A program made the translations under genes and the position numbers. The notes below the pieces were generated by a model. The model was given only the letters and a program-made list of their open reading frames with translations. It was not told the origin of the DNA and searched no databases. From NCBI GenBank assembly GCA_903930565.1, contig CAIYZC010000484.1, forward strand, positions 1 through 57,952: a stretch of DNA of 57,952 bases. The letters run 5' to 3'. The stretch comes from an uncultured Pedosphaera sp. (GTDB taxonomy: Bacteria > Verrucomicrobiota > Verrucomicrobiia > Limisphaerales > Pedosphaeraceae). Shown here in pieces: positions 16,883-27,700 of the stretch. How positions within the stretch are numbered: the stretch's first letter is position 1; every line of letters begins with the position of its first letter.

Positions 16883-17134
16883 GTGAGTGCAGGGCCGGAC
16901 ATCGGCGCCTGCGAAGCCCAATCGCCGATCCTGCGCCTGACCGCCGGCGGCGGCAGTCTGGTCCGCTCTTGGGGCACGAATTCACCCGGCTACACCCTGC
17001 AATCCACCGCCACTCCCGGGGACCCCGGTTCCTGGGGCCCCGTCCCGGGACGCGTGTCCGCGGTGGGCGCCGGTTTCCAATCCACCCAACTCTCCGGACC
17101 CGCCCTAATGTTCTATCGCTTGCTTGGCAACTAA
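16883..17134 (+). pseudogene. Remnant: C-terminal end of a beta-helix (choice-of-anchor Q type) exported protein
   Basis: The 83-codon fragment, from a GTG inside a longer open frame, begins SAGPDIGACEAQ. This matches the module-closing DIGAYE motif of the giant protein at 21740-46015 (with C for Y). It continues as the shared C-terminal tail: LRLTAGGGSLVRSW, GYTLQSTATP, SWGPVPG and a final MFYRLLGN. Nothing upstream resembles the beta-helix body, so the 5' part of the gene has been lost. Alternatively the frame could be expressed from 16583 as a small chimaera, which I consider unlikely. Confidence 0.6.
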
Positions 17135-17286
17135 GCGCGGCTCAAGGACGCGGCTGGCCCGATCAAAGTCTTTGGCAAAAGCGTTGTGTCCTTGGGGGGA
17201 TTTGTTATGAATAGCCGCGGTTCCGGCAAGCGGGTTTTGATGCGATTTTGGTTGGCTAATCCGGGCCCGGCCCCGGATGGGTGCCG

Positions 17287-20200
17287 ATGGGTCGTGAACG
17301 GAGTCCGGCGGCAAACGAGGCGCCGAAACCCGCCGCTGGATCAGGCCGGATAATACCGGGATTGGGATCATTGAGAGCTCGTCATATCAACTGTTTTCAA
17401 GCACCCCGTCTACAGGGTGGGACACCGCCGGCCGACCGCCGACCCAAGGGTCATGGCCGGCGGTTTGGCGCGTCCGCATGGGCGTTGATCTGGCTCCTCC
17501 ATTGGCTGGTGCCGGGGAGGGGGGAAGCCGCCACTGGTTTGGCGGTGGAAACGAACTTCCTGGTGAAGGCATGGACGCCGGGGGAGGGTCTGCCGCAAAG
17601 TTCGATCAATGACATCGCCCAAACGCCGGACGGTTACCTGTGGCTGGGTACTTTCAACGGACTCGCCCGTTTCGACGGGGTCCGCTTTGTCGTTTTCAAC
17701 CCGGTCAACACTCCCGCCTTGCGCAGCGCCCGCATCGTGGCCCTCAATGTGGATCGCCGCGGCTGGTTGTGGATCGTGAGCGAGGAAGGGTTCCTTACCC
17801 GAATGGCCAATGACCGGTGGGAAAATGTGAACGTTACTTGGGGGCTCCCGCCGGGCCAGGTCGCCGCTCGGGGAATCGATCCCGGAGGCAACCTGTGGCT
17901 CGGAACCGGCAAGGGCCTGAAGGACGAGTTGGTCCTGCGTGATGAGAAATTCACCCCGGGAGCCATCCGGGAGCTCCGGCCGGAGGAACTGGCCGAAGTG
18001 GCGCCCTCCGACCGTTTGGTTTGGATTCAGCGGGCGGGCGCGGGGCAAGGGGTATGGGAAAAGGTTTCCGGCAGTTCCTTCGCGTCCGCGATCCAGCAAG
18101 CGTTCGCCGTCGAGAGCAGGGTTTTGTGTGTGCCGGCCCGGGACGGCGACGCCTGGATGATCACGCCGCACGCCATCGGCAAACTCCGGAAAGGGGAATT
18201 GAAACGACTGCCGGAAGGCGTTTCGATCAACGAGCCGACGGACGCCGCGGAGGACCGGGCCGGCAATCTGCTGATCGGCACTTGGACCCAGGGACTTTTC
18301 ATTTACCCGCCGAACGGCCGGTTGCAATCGGTTCCGCTCGCTGGAGGTGACTCGGCGCGGGCGGTGCGCGTAGTGCGGGTGGATCGCGAGGGCAATCCGT
18401 GGATCGGCACCGACCTGGCCGGCCTCCAGCGCCTGCAACCCCGGACCTTCCGCACCTACCTCGGCGCCGAAACGGGCCGCAGCGGGGTTGTCAGGTCCAT
18501 CGCGGAAGATGGCGCCGGCCGAATCTGGTGCGCCACCCCGGAGGGCATCGACATTGTGTTGGAGAATGGCAAACTAACCAATTCGCTCACCCAGATTGGC
18601 AAAGCCGAAGAGCTCTGGTGGTCCCTCGCTGCCGATCAAGCGGGGCAGATTTGGGCTGGTTCCATGGGCGAGAGCCTTTGTCGCTTTGCCGACACCAGTC
18701 CCGCAAAATTATTTGCGATCAAATATGTGCGGGTGGTGGCACCCGCCCGTGAAGGAGGCGTCTGGATTGGCACCGATAACGGAATTTTAGGCGTCAATCA
18801 GGATGCGCTGCGCACCGAGCCCACTCCCGCCGGGATGACCAACCAGTCAGTGCGCGCCATCGCGGAGCAGGGGGGAAAACTTTGGGCGGGAGTGCTCGGG
18901 GGTGGAGTTTGGTGCCGGGAGCCAACCGGGTGGCAACAGTTTGGCACGGAACAGGGGCTGGGGGATCTGCGGGTGACCAGCCTGTTCGCGGACCAGGAGG
19001 GAACGCTTTGGGTGGGCACCACGTTCGGCGGACTGCACCGCCTCAAGGACGGGGTCGTCAACAACTTTACCCGGGCCGGGTCGCGCCTGCCCTCCATGGT
19101 GGCCTGCATCACCGAGGACAACCGGGGCTTCCTTTGGGTGGGTTCCTTGGATGGCATCTACCGGGTGGCGAAAAGGGATTTGAACGAGTTTGCCGACGGA
19201 ACCGGGCGCGATTTAATCGTCGAAAAATTCGATCGCAACGACGGGCTGCAATCCACCGAGTTGTCCGAAGGCCGTCAACCGACGGTCCTCAAGGCGCGGG
19301 ACGGCCGCATTTGGTTTGCGACCATCAACGGACTGAGCGTGGTGGATCCGGCCTCCGTGCCGCAAAATCCCGAGCCGCCCCGGGTGATGATCGAGGAGGT
19401 TTCCGTCAACGGCCTCCCGTTTCGACCCGTTGCCGGGGGCGGCGTGGTGATTCCGCCCCGCTCCCAACGGGTCACCTTTCAATACACCGGGATCAGCCTG
19501 AAAGCCGGGCCCCGGGTTCGTTTCAAACGGCGCCTCGTGGGACTCGAAAAAGAATGGGAGGATGCCGGCGGGGAGCGCAGCGCCACGTATTACAATCTGC
19601 CCCCGAACGCGTATCGCTTTGAGGTGATGGCGGCGAATGAAAACGGCGTCTGGAGCACCACGGCGGCGAGTGTGAGTCTGCGCGCCTTGCCCGCAATTTG
19701 GCAGGCGGGTTGGTTTCGCCTGGCCACCGGCCTGCTCCTCCTCGGTTTCGTCGCCGGCGGTGTTCGGCTGCGTCTGCGCGCCCTCACCCAAGCCCAGGCG
19801 GAGCGGGAAGCCTTTTCCCAACAGTTGATTGAATCGCAGGAGCGGGAGCGCCGCCGCATCTCCGCCGAATTGCATGACGGACTGGGCCAGGCCTTGCTGC
19901 TGGTGAAGCACCAGGCGGGCCAGGCGGCGAACACCCCCGGCGCGCCCCCGGAAGCGGCGCAGCGCTGGACCCGGGTGGCGCAATCCACGCAGACGGCCAT
20001 TGATGAAGTGCGGGGGATCGTCAGCGCCTTGCGGCCGGCCATGCTCGAAACCATTGGGCTGAGCGGCGCCCTTTCCGCCATGCTGCAGCAAACTGCGGAA
20101 TCCGGGCAAATCCGGCTGACCTGGCAGGTGGCGGACCTGGCGGGAGCCATCCCGAATGGTCATGAGATCGAACTTTACCGCGTGGTGCAGGAGGCTTTGA

Positions 20201-20457
20201 ACAATGTCCTCAAGCATTCGGATGCCGCGAATGCCCGGGTGGAATTGCGGCGGGAACCCGGCCGCTGGACGCTGGAGATTGAAGACGATGGCCGCGGATT
20301 CGTGGAGGCCGCCACCCTGGCCGGCACCGGGCCGGGCGGTTTTGGCCTGCGGGGTATGCGGGAACGCCTGCGCATCCTGGGCGGAACCTTGGTCATTGAT
20401 TCGCAGCCTGGCGCGGGCTGCCGGCTGCGCGCGGAAGCCCCCATTCATGAACGCTGA
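17287..20457 (+). CDS. Two-component propeller sensor histidine kinase (Reg_prop, Y_Y_Y, HisKA_3, HATPase)
   Basis: From the ATG at 17287 the protein has 1,056 residues; a GTG at 17281 is also in frame, and a hydrophobic segment near 60-75 suggests the true start may be a later non-ATG codon. Periplasmic beta-propeller blades run from about 95 to 690, marked by about twelve GxLWxGT-type motifs (GYLWLGT, GNLWLGT, GNPWIGT, GGVWIGT, GTLWVGT, GFLWVGS, GRIWFAT). A Y_Y_Y domain occupies about 697-802, a membrane helix about 808-828, the HisKA_3 helix with phospho-acceptor His863 in SAELHDGLGQ, and the HATPase domain about 958-1055 (N-box VQEALNNVLKHS, G-box DDGRGF, then GFGLRGMRERL). In the family the propeller senses a ligand, often polysaccharide-derived. 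The next gene overlaps it by 11 bp. Confidence 0.92.
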   Translation: MGRERSPAANEAPKPAAGSGRIIPGLGSLRARHINCFQAPRLQGGTPPADRRPKGHGRRFGASAWALIWLLHWLVPGRGEAATGLAVETNFLVKAWTPGEGLPQSSINDIAQTPDGYLWLGTFNGLARFDGVRFVVFNPVNTPALRSARIVALNVDRRGWLWIVSEEGFLTRMANDRWENVNVTWGLPPGQVAARGIDPGGNLWLGTGKGLKDELVLRDEKFTPGAIRELRPEELAEVAPSDRLVWIQRAGAGQGVWEKVSGSSFASAIQQAFAVESRVLCVPARDGDAWMITPHAIGKLRKGELKRLPEGVSINEPTDAAEDRAGNLLIGTWTQGLFIYPPNGRLQSVPLAGGDSARAVRVVRVDREGNPWIGTDLAGLQRLQPRTFRTYLGAETGRSGVVRSIAEDGAGRIWCATPEGIDIVLENGKLTNSLTQIGKAEELWWSLAADQAGQIWAGSMGESLCRFADTSPAKLFAIKYVRVVAPAREGGVWIGTDNGILGVNQDALRTEPTPAGMTNQSVRAIAEQGGKLWAGVLGGGVWCREPTGWQQFGTEQGLGDLRVTSLFADQEGTLWVGTTFGGLHRLKDGVVNNFTRAGSRLPSMVACITEDNRGFLWVGSLDGIYRVAKRDLNEFADGTGRDLIVEKFDRNDGLQSTELSEGRQPTVLKARDGRIWFATINGLSVVDPASVPQNPEPPRVMIEEVSVNGLPFRPVAGGGVVIPPRSQRVTFQYTGISLKAGPRVRFKRRLVGLEKEWEDAGGERSATYYNLPPNAYRFEVMAANENGVWSTTAASVSLRALPAIWQAGWFRLATGLLLLGFVAGGVRLRLRALTQAQAEREAFSQQLIESQERERRRISAELHDGLGQALLLVKHQAGQAANTPGAPPEAAQRWTRVAQSTQTAIDEVRGIVSALRPAMLETIGLSGALSAMLQQTAESGQIRLTWQVADLAGAIPNGHEIELYRVVQEALNNVLKHSDAANARVELRREPGRWTLEIEDDGRGFVEAATLAGTGPGGFGLRGMRERLRILGGTLVIDSQPGAGCRLRAEAPIHER

Positions 20458-21100
20458 CATTCCCCTCATCATCGCGGACGACCATCCCCTCATGCGCCGG
20501 GGCATGATTGATCTGATCGCGGCCGAGCCGGCCTTCAAAATTGTGGCGCATGTCGCCAACGGGGTGGAGGCGTGGCGGGCCATTCAAGAACACCGCCCGG
20601 CGGTCGCGGTGTTGGATATTGAAATGCCGCTGAAGAATGGCTTGGAGGTGGCCCGGGCGGCGCGCGACGCGCAGTCCCCCACCGCGATCGTGCTGCTGAC
20701 CATGTTCAAGGAGGACCACGTGTTGAACGCCGCGGTGGAAGCCGGCGTGCGCGGCTACGTGCTCAAGGAAAACGCCGAGCTCGAACTGCTCCAATGTCTG
20801 CGCGCGGTGGCCGGCGGCGGTTCGTTCTTCAGCCCCGGGTTGACCGATTTTCTGCTCCGGCGCGCCGCCCTCACCCAGCAATTGCGGCGGGAGAAGCCCG
20901 GATTGGAGGCGCTGACGCCCGCCCAGCGGCGGATTCTCAAAATGATTTCCGAAGACAAAACGAGCAAGGAAATCGCCGACGCGCTCGGCATCAGCCCGCG
21001 CACGGTGGACAACCACCGCGGCAACATGTCGGAAAAGCTCGGCCTGCACGGCAGCCACTCCTTGTTAAAATTCGCCTATGACCACAAGAGCCGGCTGTGA
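20447..21100 (+). CDS. NarL/LuxR-family response regulator
   Basis: The 217-residue protein has a receiver domain at 1-125 (acidic pair Asp11/Asp12, phospho-acceptor Asp57 in VLDIEMP, Thr85, Lys107) and a LuxR-type helix-turn-helix at about 150-212 (LTPAQRRILKMISEDKTSKE to GISPRTVDNHRGNMSEKLGL). The ATG overlaps the last 11 bases of the kinase gene, so the two are translationally coupled and almost certainly partners. After phosphorylation it should bind DNA as a dimer; the repeated motif at 21106 and 21627 is a candidate target. Confidence 0.95.
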   Translation: MNADIPLIIADDHPLMRRGMIDLIAAEPAFKIVAHVANGVEAWRAIQEHRPAVAVLDIEMPLKNGLEVARAARDAQSPTAIVLLTMFKEDHVLNAAVEAGVRGYVLKENAELELLQCLRAVAGGGSFFSPGLTDFLLRRAALTQQLRREKPGLEALTPAQRRILKMISEDKTSKEIADALGISPRTVDNHRGNMSEKLGLHGSHSLLKFAYDHKSRL

Positions 21101-21105
21101 GTGTT

Positions 21106-21139
21106 CCTACTCAGGGCGGTTCGTGAGAGTCTGACCATG
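21106..21139 (+). promoter_or_regulatory. Candidate regulatory motif, copy A (upstream of the receiver-only gene)
   Basis: CCTACTCA, 21 bases, CCATG. The central part contains TTCGTGAGAG. Compared with copy B at 21627 the ends are identical, the total spacing is the same, and 20 of 34 positions agree. It starts 5 bp after the response regulator stop and ends 32 bp before the GTG of the receiver-only gene. Confidence 0.5.
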
Positions 21140-21171
21140 GCGCTCCGCGCTCCGGGGTCCAGAATGGACGG

Positions 21172-21621
21172 GTGACCGAAGGTGCGCCCCCTCTCATTTC
21201 GCTCGTTCTCGCCGATGATCATCCGCGCTTCCTCGCGGCGGTGCGGGAGGTGCTCGCCGCGGACCCCCGGATGCGGGTGCTCCTGGAGGCACGGGACGGC
21301 GTGACCGCGCTGAGCGCCATCCGGCGGCTGCAGCCGCAAGTCGCGGTGCTCGATCTCGAAATGCCCGGCCTCGACGGTTTGGCCGTGGCGCGCGCCGTCG
21401 GTGAAAGCGGCCGGCCCACGGCGATTGTGCTGTTGACCATGCACAAGGCGGAGCATGTGTTTCGTTCCGCGCTTCATCGCGGCATCCGCCATTATGTCCT
21501 CAAGGAAGACTTCGACTCCCATTTGATCCCGGCCATCCACGCCGCGCTGGCAAAACAGCCGTACTTCAGCCCCAAGCTTCGGACGGCGGCGATGGCGGAC
21601 ACCCTCGCAAGTCTGCCATAG
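21172..21621 (+). CDS. Receiver-only response regulator
   Basis: The 149-residue product from a GTG start has one receiver domain: Asp15/Asp16, phospho-acceptor Asp61 in VLDLEMPGLDG, Thr89 and Lys111, so it should be phosphorylatable. It resembles the preceding regulator up to the SPK/SPG segment, but stops where the LuxR DNA-binding domain would begin. It may be a phosphate sink or a regulator acting by protein contact, or a copy of the upstream regulator that lost its output domain. It follows the regulator by 71 bp and directly precedes the giant surface-protein gene. Confidence 0.88.
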   Translation: MTEGAPPLISLVLADDHPRFLAAVREVLAADPRMRVLLEARDGVTALSAIRRLQPQVAVLDLEMPGLDGLAVARAVGESGRPTAIVLLTMHKAEHVFRSALHRGIRHYVLKEDFDSHLIPAIHAALAKQPYFSPKLRTAAMADTLASLP

Positions 21622-21626
21622 GTAAA

Positions 21627-21660
21627 CCTACTCACCCGGAATTGTGTGATCACTGCCATG
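21627..21660 (+). promoter_or_regulatory. Candidate regulatory motif, copy B (upstream of the giant gene)
   Basis: CCTACTCA, 21 bases including ATTGTGTGAT, CCATG, in the same geometry as copy A. It is bracketed by an inverted repeat GGTAAAC (21621-21627) and GTTTACC (21660-21666). It ends 79 bp before the giant gene's ATG and lies just upstream of candidate promoter boxes. Confidence 0.55.
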
Positions 21661-21688
21661 TTTACCCGGTTCTATTTGCGATTAATTT
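21661..21688 (+). promoter_or_regulatory. Candidate housekeeping-type promoter of the giant gene
   Basis: TTTACC (21661-21666), a 16-bp spacer and TAATTT (21683-21688) loosely match -35 and -10 consensus and lie about 50 bp before the start codon. The -35 overlaps the right arm of the GGTAAAC/GTTTACC inverted repeat. Confidence 0.35.
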
Positions 21689-21739
21689 CCTCCCGAGACG
21701 AACCTTTGTAAACCCCGCCAACTTGGAAACCTGAAGCAA

Positions 21740-24700
21740 ATGAACACCCTTCGTGCGGTTTTTATGAAACATTGGCTGGCCAAACTGACCCTGTTGGCCG
21801 TCGGTCTGAAGTTCACGTCGATCCCGAGCGTTTACGGGCTCCCGGTAATCTACGTCAACCAGCAAGGAACCAACGCCACCCAGGATGGGCAGAGTTGGGC
21901 CACCGCCTACCATGAATTACGGGACGCCCTGGCGACCGGGGTGGAGGCGGAATACTGGGTCGCCGCGGGAACGTATAAGCCCACGGCGGGAACTGATCGC
22001 TCCCAATCATTCACCACGCCGGGCTACGCCTACCTCCGGGGGGGATTCCGGGGAACGGAAAGCAGTGATACCCAACGCCAGTTCACCCCCGATCACTTTC
22101 CGGTCTATCAAACCGTCTTGAGCGGCGACATCGGAGTTCCGGCGACCAATGCCGTGACCGCCCAATCCGTGCTGACGAATGCCGCCACCCTGGCCTTTAA
22201 TCCGGCGGACCCGGGGTTCCAGGACAATTCCTACCATGTGATTCAAACTTCCGGCTTCTTGTTTCTGGATGGCCTGATCATCGCCAACGGCAACGCCGAT
22301 CCCGGGACGAACACCGCGGCGGGCGGAATTGATCCCGGGTTGGTCGAACTGATGAATGTGCCGGATGCGACGAGCAAAAATTTCGTAGGGCCGGGCTCGG
22401 CCTCCCAAAACCTGGATGCGCGGGTCGCCGGCGGCGGCATTCTGGTATCGAACACCCACACGGTGTTTCACAATATCTCTAACAACCCGCATTTTCCCAA
22501 TCTTGCAGATGGCGACGGGGGCGGTGACGTCACGGTGCATGACTGCCAATTCATCAATAATGGCGCCCTGGGCATGGGCGGGGCCGCCGCCTGTTATGAG
22601 TCCCAGATGGTGGTCAAAAACACGCGCTTCTGGTTGAACTCCGCCGGCTACTCCGGCGGGGCGTTTTGGGGGTTCAACCAAATCAGCTTCTTCCAAGGCT
22701 GTGACTTCTCCGGTAACGTCGCCATCCGTTCCGGTGGCGCCGTTCAATGCATCAGCATGCCGGGTGGCGATTGCTTCACTTATCCCCAATCTGACACGAA
22801 GGGCATCATCTCGGCGGCGGCTTACGTGGGGCAGACCATCTATGGGGAGGATGTCCAGATTGCCCAGGATCAGAAATCGCTCGGCGGTGACGGACTGGGC
22901 GGCTTTCTGGCGAATGCTGGTCAAATCACGCTCTCCACGGACACGCGCATCGCGCTCAGCGAATTGGCCGCTAAATCTACGCTGCAGTATGGCCTCAAAA
23001 TCGCCACCGGCCTGGCCAACGATACCGCCTCCGTGGTGGGCGGAATCGAGGCCAAGGCCTTGCTGGCCCAGGCCACCGGGTTGAGTGAGAGCACGAGCGG
23101 GAACATTTTCCTGGCTATTGGCGTCGTGGCCTTTCTGGGCCAGACGGCGGACGGGCTGGCGGTGTCGCTCGGCGCGGACCCCAACAACCCCTGGATCAAA
23201 GGCACCGCCATCGCCTTCAAGGTGCTGGCGGATTATAACAACCCGTTCAACATTCTGCTGGATCTCGCGAAACTGCTGACCGGGTTGCTCGCGCCGCCCG
23301 GGCCCAGCTACGAACAGCAGGCGGGGGATTTGTGGCGGCGGAACCAGGAGTTGTTCAACAACAATCACCAACCAACGCTCTTCTATAATTGCCAATTCAA
23401 AACCAACATCTCCACCGGCATGGGTGGGGCGCTGATGGCCTGCTACGACAACGTTTTTATTGCGAACAGCGTGTTTCAAGGGAATGCCGCCCTCACCATG
23501 GGGGGCGCCCTCGCGTTCTCGGGCTACGCCCAGCCCCTGCTCATCAATGACGCCCTGGTGGGCAACCACTGCCAGCTGGGGGCCAGTGCGATCGTTAACT
23601 CGTTCCAAACCGAGGCCCGCATCATCAACTGCACCATCGTGAGCAACCAAATCTCCGGCGCCACCAGCGGCGCCGCGATTGACAATGAAACGGGCGCCAA
23701 CGTGGTGATCGGCAACAGCATTCTGTGGGGCAATACGGTATCCAATGGGGTGGCGGGCATTGATGTTTTCACCTCCAAATACAGCAATCTGAGTCCCTCG
23801 CAGCAGGAGAATTACCAGAAGGCCGGCAATGCCCACTGGCAGTGGGTAGCGGTCTGTGATATCCGGAATTCCAACCTCCAGAGCCTCTCGCGCCTGGAAA
23901 TTGGCGGCGGCGACTTTGCCGACTTTTATGGCAACTCCTCGTCGGTGCCGCTATTTGGCGACGACACGGCGACCTACGCCACCGGTTACGTTCTCGACGC
24001 CTTTGGCTATCCCCAACCCAGCGGCGCCGACCGGGACTTTACTTATCAAAACTGGGATTTTGAGCAGGTGCCCGGCGCTCCCAATCTGGGCGAGGGCAAC
24101 CGGGAGACGCTGCGGAATCCCGCGTATGGCAATATCAGCGTCGATCCCCATCTCGGCCCGACGCTCGGGAGCTTCCCCACTTCCCCCGGGGTGGGCCGCG
24201 GCAACCCCAAACTGGCCTTCAACCGAAACGTCAGCGCCATCGTGAAGACGGATTTGCTGGGATTCCCATTTGCGGGCCGCGACATGGGGGCTGCGGAGAA
24301 CCACGGCTTCTATCCCGCCGGAGTCATCTACTACGTCAACCAGGCGCAAACCGGCGGCAGCCATGACGGCAGCAGTTGGGCCAACGCCGCGAACACCATT
24401 GCGACCAAATACCTCGCTTCCGGCGACGCGATCTGGGTGGCGGCCGGCACCTACGCGGGAAATTACGTTTTGCCCCCCGGGGTGTCGCTGTGTGGTGGCT
24501 TCGCCGGCGGCGAAACCGAGTTGGCGCAAAGCAATCCCACCGCCCATCCCACTGTGCTCACCCCGAATTATCCCACCAACACCCTCACTACTCTGGGTGG
24601 CGGGGCCGTGATCCATGGCCTGACTTTCCAGTCCCAAACGCTCAGCGCCGGCAGCGCCCTGGCCGTAAACGGCCCCGCCACGGTGCAGTATTGCACTTTC

Positions 24701-27700
24701 CTCAACAATCACGCCCCCTCCGGGGTGCTGAACGCCGGCGGCTCCAGTCTCAATCTGGATCAGTGCAATTTCGCGGGCAACGGCGGTAACTATGGCGCGC
24801 TGTTCAGCCAGGCCGCGACCACGCGCATTCGCAACTGTCGCTTTGACCATAACGAGGGATGGTTTGCCGGCGGATGCTACCTGGCGGGGAGCGCCGGCAC
24901 CGCCATTGTCTGGGGCTCCGAGTTTTACGCAAACGACGGCGGGTCCATCGTGAGCGGCCAGTCCTCCCTCCAGGTCCAAAACTGCACTCTTTTTGGGAAC
25001 ACCGGCCTGTCCGGCGGCCCGGCCAAAGCCGCGGGGATTTACTTCACGGGCAGCGGATCCTGTGGTGTGCTCAACACCATCCTTTACAGCAATTCCATTG
25101 CTGGTGCCGCATTGGCCTTGGAGTATCAACAAATCAATCCGGCGCCCCAGTCCCGGATCCAAAACTGCCTGGTTCAGGGATTGACCTTCCTGCCGAGCAC
25201 GAATTCACTGGACATGAGTCCGCAGTTGCAGATTCAGTTCGCCCCCTTTGCTTCGCCCAACGGCCTGGTGGCGATTCCGGCCCTGCAGATCGCTCCGCCC
25301 GCCGACGGCGTCGGCGCTTCGCTGGCCATCAACGGCGGGGCGATGAATTACGATGACGACATCGCCACCCCGACGGATCTCACGGGGCAACCGCGTATTA
25401 CGGGCGGCGCCATTGACATCGGCGCGTATGAATATCAGGGCGCGCCGCCCTCCGTGATCGCCAACGGTGTGCCGGCTTTGAGCACGGAGTGCGATGGCGG
25501 CGGAGCCACGCTCACGCTGACGGCTTCGCCCCCGGTGCCCGCCGATTGCCCGCTGCGCTGGCAGGTGAACACCGGTGATGGCAATGGCTTCACGGATCTC
25601 GCCATGTCCCCCGCCGGCGGCCAGGTCCGATTTGGCAACACCGCCTACACCCAACCCAACAGCGCCGTGGGTGGTAACCGGCTCTTTCCGGCGCCGTCCA
25701 TCTCCGGATTGAACACCTCGCAGCTCATCATCAGCAATCCCCCCGGCGCGATCAACGGATACTCGTTTCGGCTATGGTGCCTCGGCGGACCATCCAGCCG
25801 CACTCCGCCATTCCCCGAGTACCTCACTCCGGCGGTGGGCATTTCCGTGTCGGCCAACCGCTTGCTCTTCGTGAACGCCGCGGCCACCGGTAACAACGAC
25901 GGCAGCAGCTGGCGGGATGCGTTTCAAAACCTGCATGATGCCCTGGAGCGGTCGCCCGGCAGTTGCGGACAGATTTGGGTGGCGCGCGGGACCTACTACG
26001 ACGGCACCTTTGCCCCGGCGCCGGGACAATTTGTTTACGGCGGCTTTGCCGGGACGGAAACCAACCTGACCCAGCGCAACTGGCAGGCCAATCCGACCAT
26101 CCTGCAATCCCTGAGCGGAGCCACGGTGGAGATGGGCAACCCGGGCGGCAGCCCGCCCGGGGCTTTGGACGGATTCGTGCTGCAGCAAACATCACCCGGA
26201 CCAGCCCTGGTGGTTACCGGTGGATCGCCCACCATTCAGAACTGCGGGTTCACTCCCGTGGCGGGCGGCACGTATGCCGTGCTCGTCGCCGACGGTAACC
26301 CCACGTTAAACCACTGCCAATTCCTCAACTGGCCGCAAACCGCTTTGGTGGACAATTCCGGCGCGATTTTGCAGTCGTGTGTTTTTACGGGTAACCGCGA
26401 CTCTGTGAACGCCGGGGCGATCACCACCGGAGCCGGGGCGGGTATTTGGGCGCAAGACTGCGTATTCAATGGCAATGCCGGCGGCCTTGCGGGCGCGGTC
26501 AACCTTGCCCCGGGGACGAATTCTTCCTTCCTGCGTTGCAGTTTTACCGGCAATCATGGCGGCGCCGGCCCCGGTGCGCTGGCGATCGGCGCCAACCCCG
26601 CCGTGCTGGACAATTGTCTCTTCGCCGCCAACGCCAGTCTGCAGGGGGCCGGCGCCGTGGGCTTCGCCGGAACCAATCTGTTGGTAACCCACTGCACCGT
26701 CGCCAACAACACCGCAGCAAAAGACACCGCCGGCCTCGACCTTTACAACGGAGCCGGCATCGCGATCTGGAATTCAGTTTTCTGGGGAAACCATCTCGCG
26801 GGTGTGGCCGCAACGGAAGCGGCCCAATTGGACCAAGTCAACAGTGCCATTCACAACACGATCATCCAGGGCCTCGCGGCCTACGCCGGCAATCACAACC
26901 TCCCCTACGCGCCTCTATTTGTCAATGAAGCGGCCGGCGATTATCGCTTAATCTCCGCCTCCCCGGGGATTAACGCCGGTTCCGCCAGCGCGCCGCAAGC
27001 GGCGAGTCCCGCGCTGGATCTGGCCGGCAATGCGCGGGCTTACGCGGGAACTTTGCCCGATGCCGGGTGTTACGAATTGCCGGGTGCGGGTGCGGGGCCC
27101 TTGAATCTGCTCGGCATCCCGGTGGCCGCGGGTGTTTGCGAAGGTTCGGGCGCGGCCATCCAATTCGGCGCGGTCGCCCCCGCTGGCAGTAACTACTTGT
27201 GCCAGTGGTATGCGCCCACCACCAACACCTCCACCCTGGTTGCCGGCGGGGGTGATTTCCAAGTGGTCCAGGCCGGATCCTCCAACCTCCTGAATATCCT
27301 GAACGCGGAACGTTATGTTGGCCGGCAATTCCAAGTGGTGGTCAACGGGACGGCCCTGGCCCCCGTGACGATCTTCCTCAATCCGCCCGCGGCCATCATT
27401 TATGTGAACGCGGCGGTGGCGGCATCCGGCGACGGGGCGGGCTGGGCAAGCGCCTTCCGAACGGTGCCGGAGGCCCTGGCCGTTGCCGGTGGTTGCACGG
27501 AGATCTGGGTGGCCCGGGGCGCCTATGCCAGCGGCCCGGGCATTCAACTTAAGAATGGCGTCAGCCTCCTGGGTGGCTTCAGCGGCAACGAGACCGCCCG
27601 GAGCCAGCGCAATCTGACGAACAATGTCTCCTACCTGGTGCCGTCGTCCGCCAACGGCCCCATCGTCTCCGCCATTGGTCTGCCGAATAATCCGTTCGTC

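Noticed and set aside
14244-16985. 913-codon open frame on the minus strand
   Set aside because: It covers the HupE-like and pseudopilin genes in antisense. The translation lacks hydrophobic cores and known motifs, whereas the plus-strand genes have clear family signatures.
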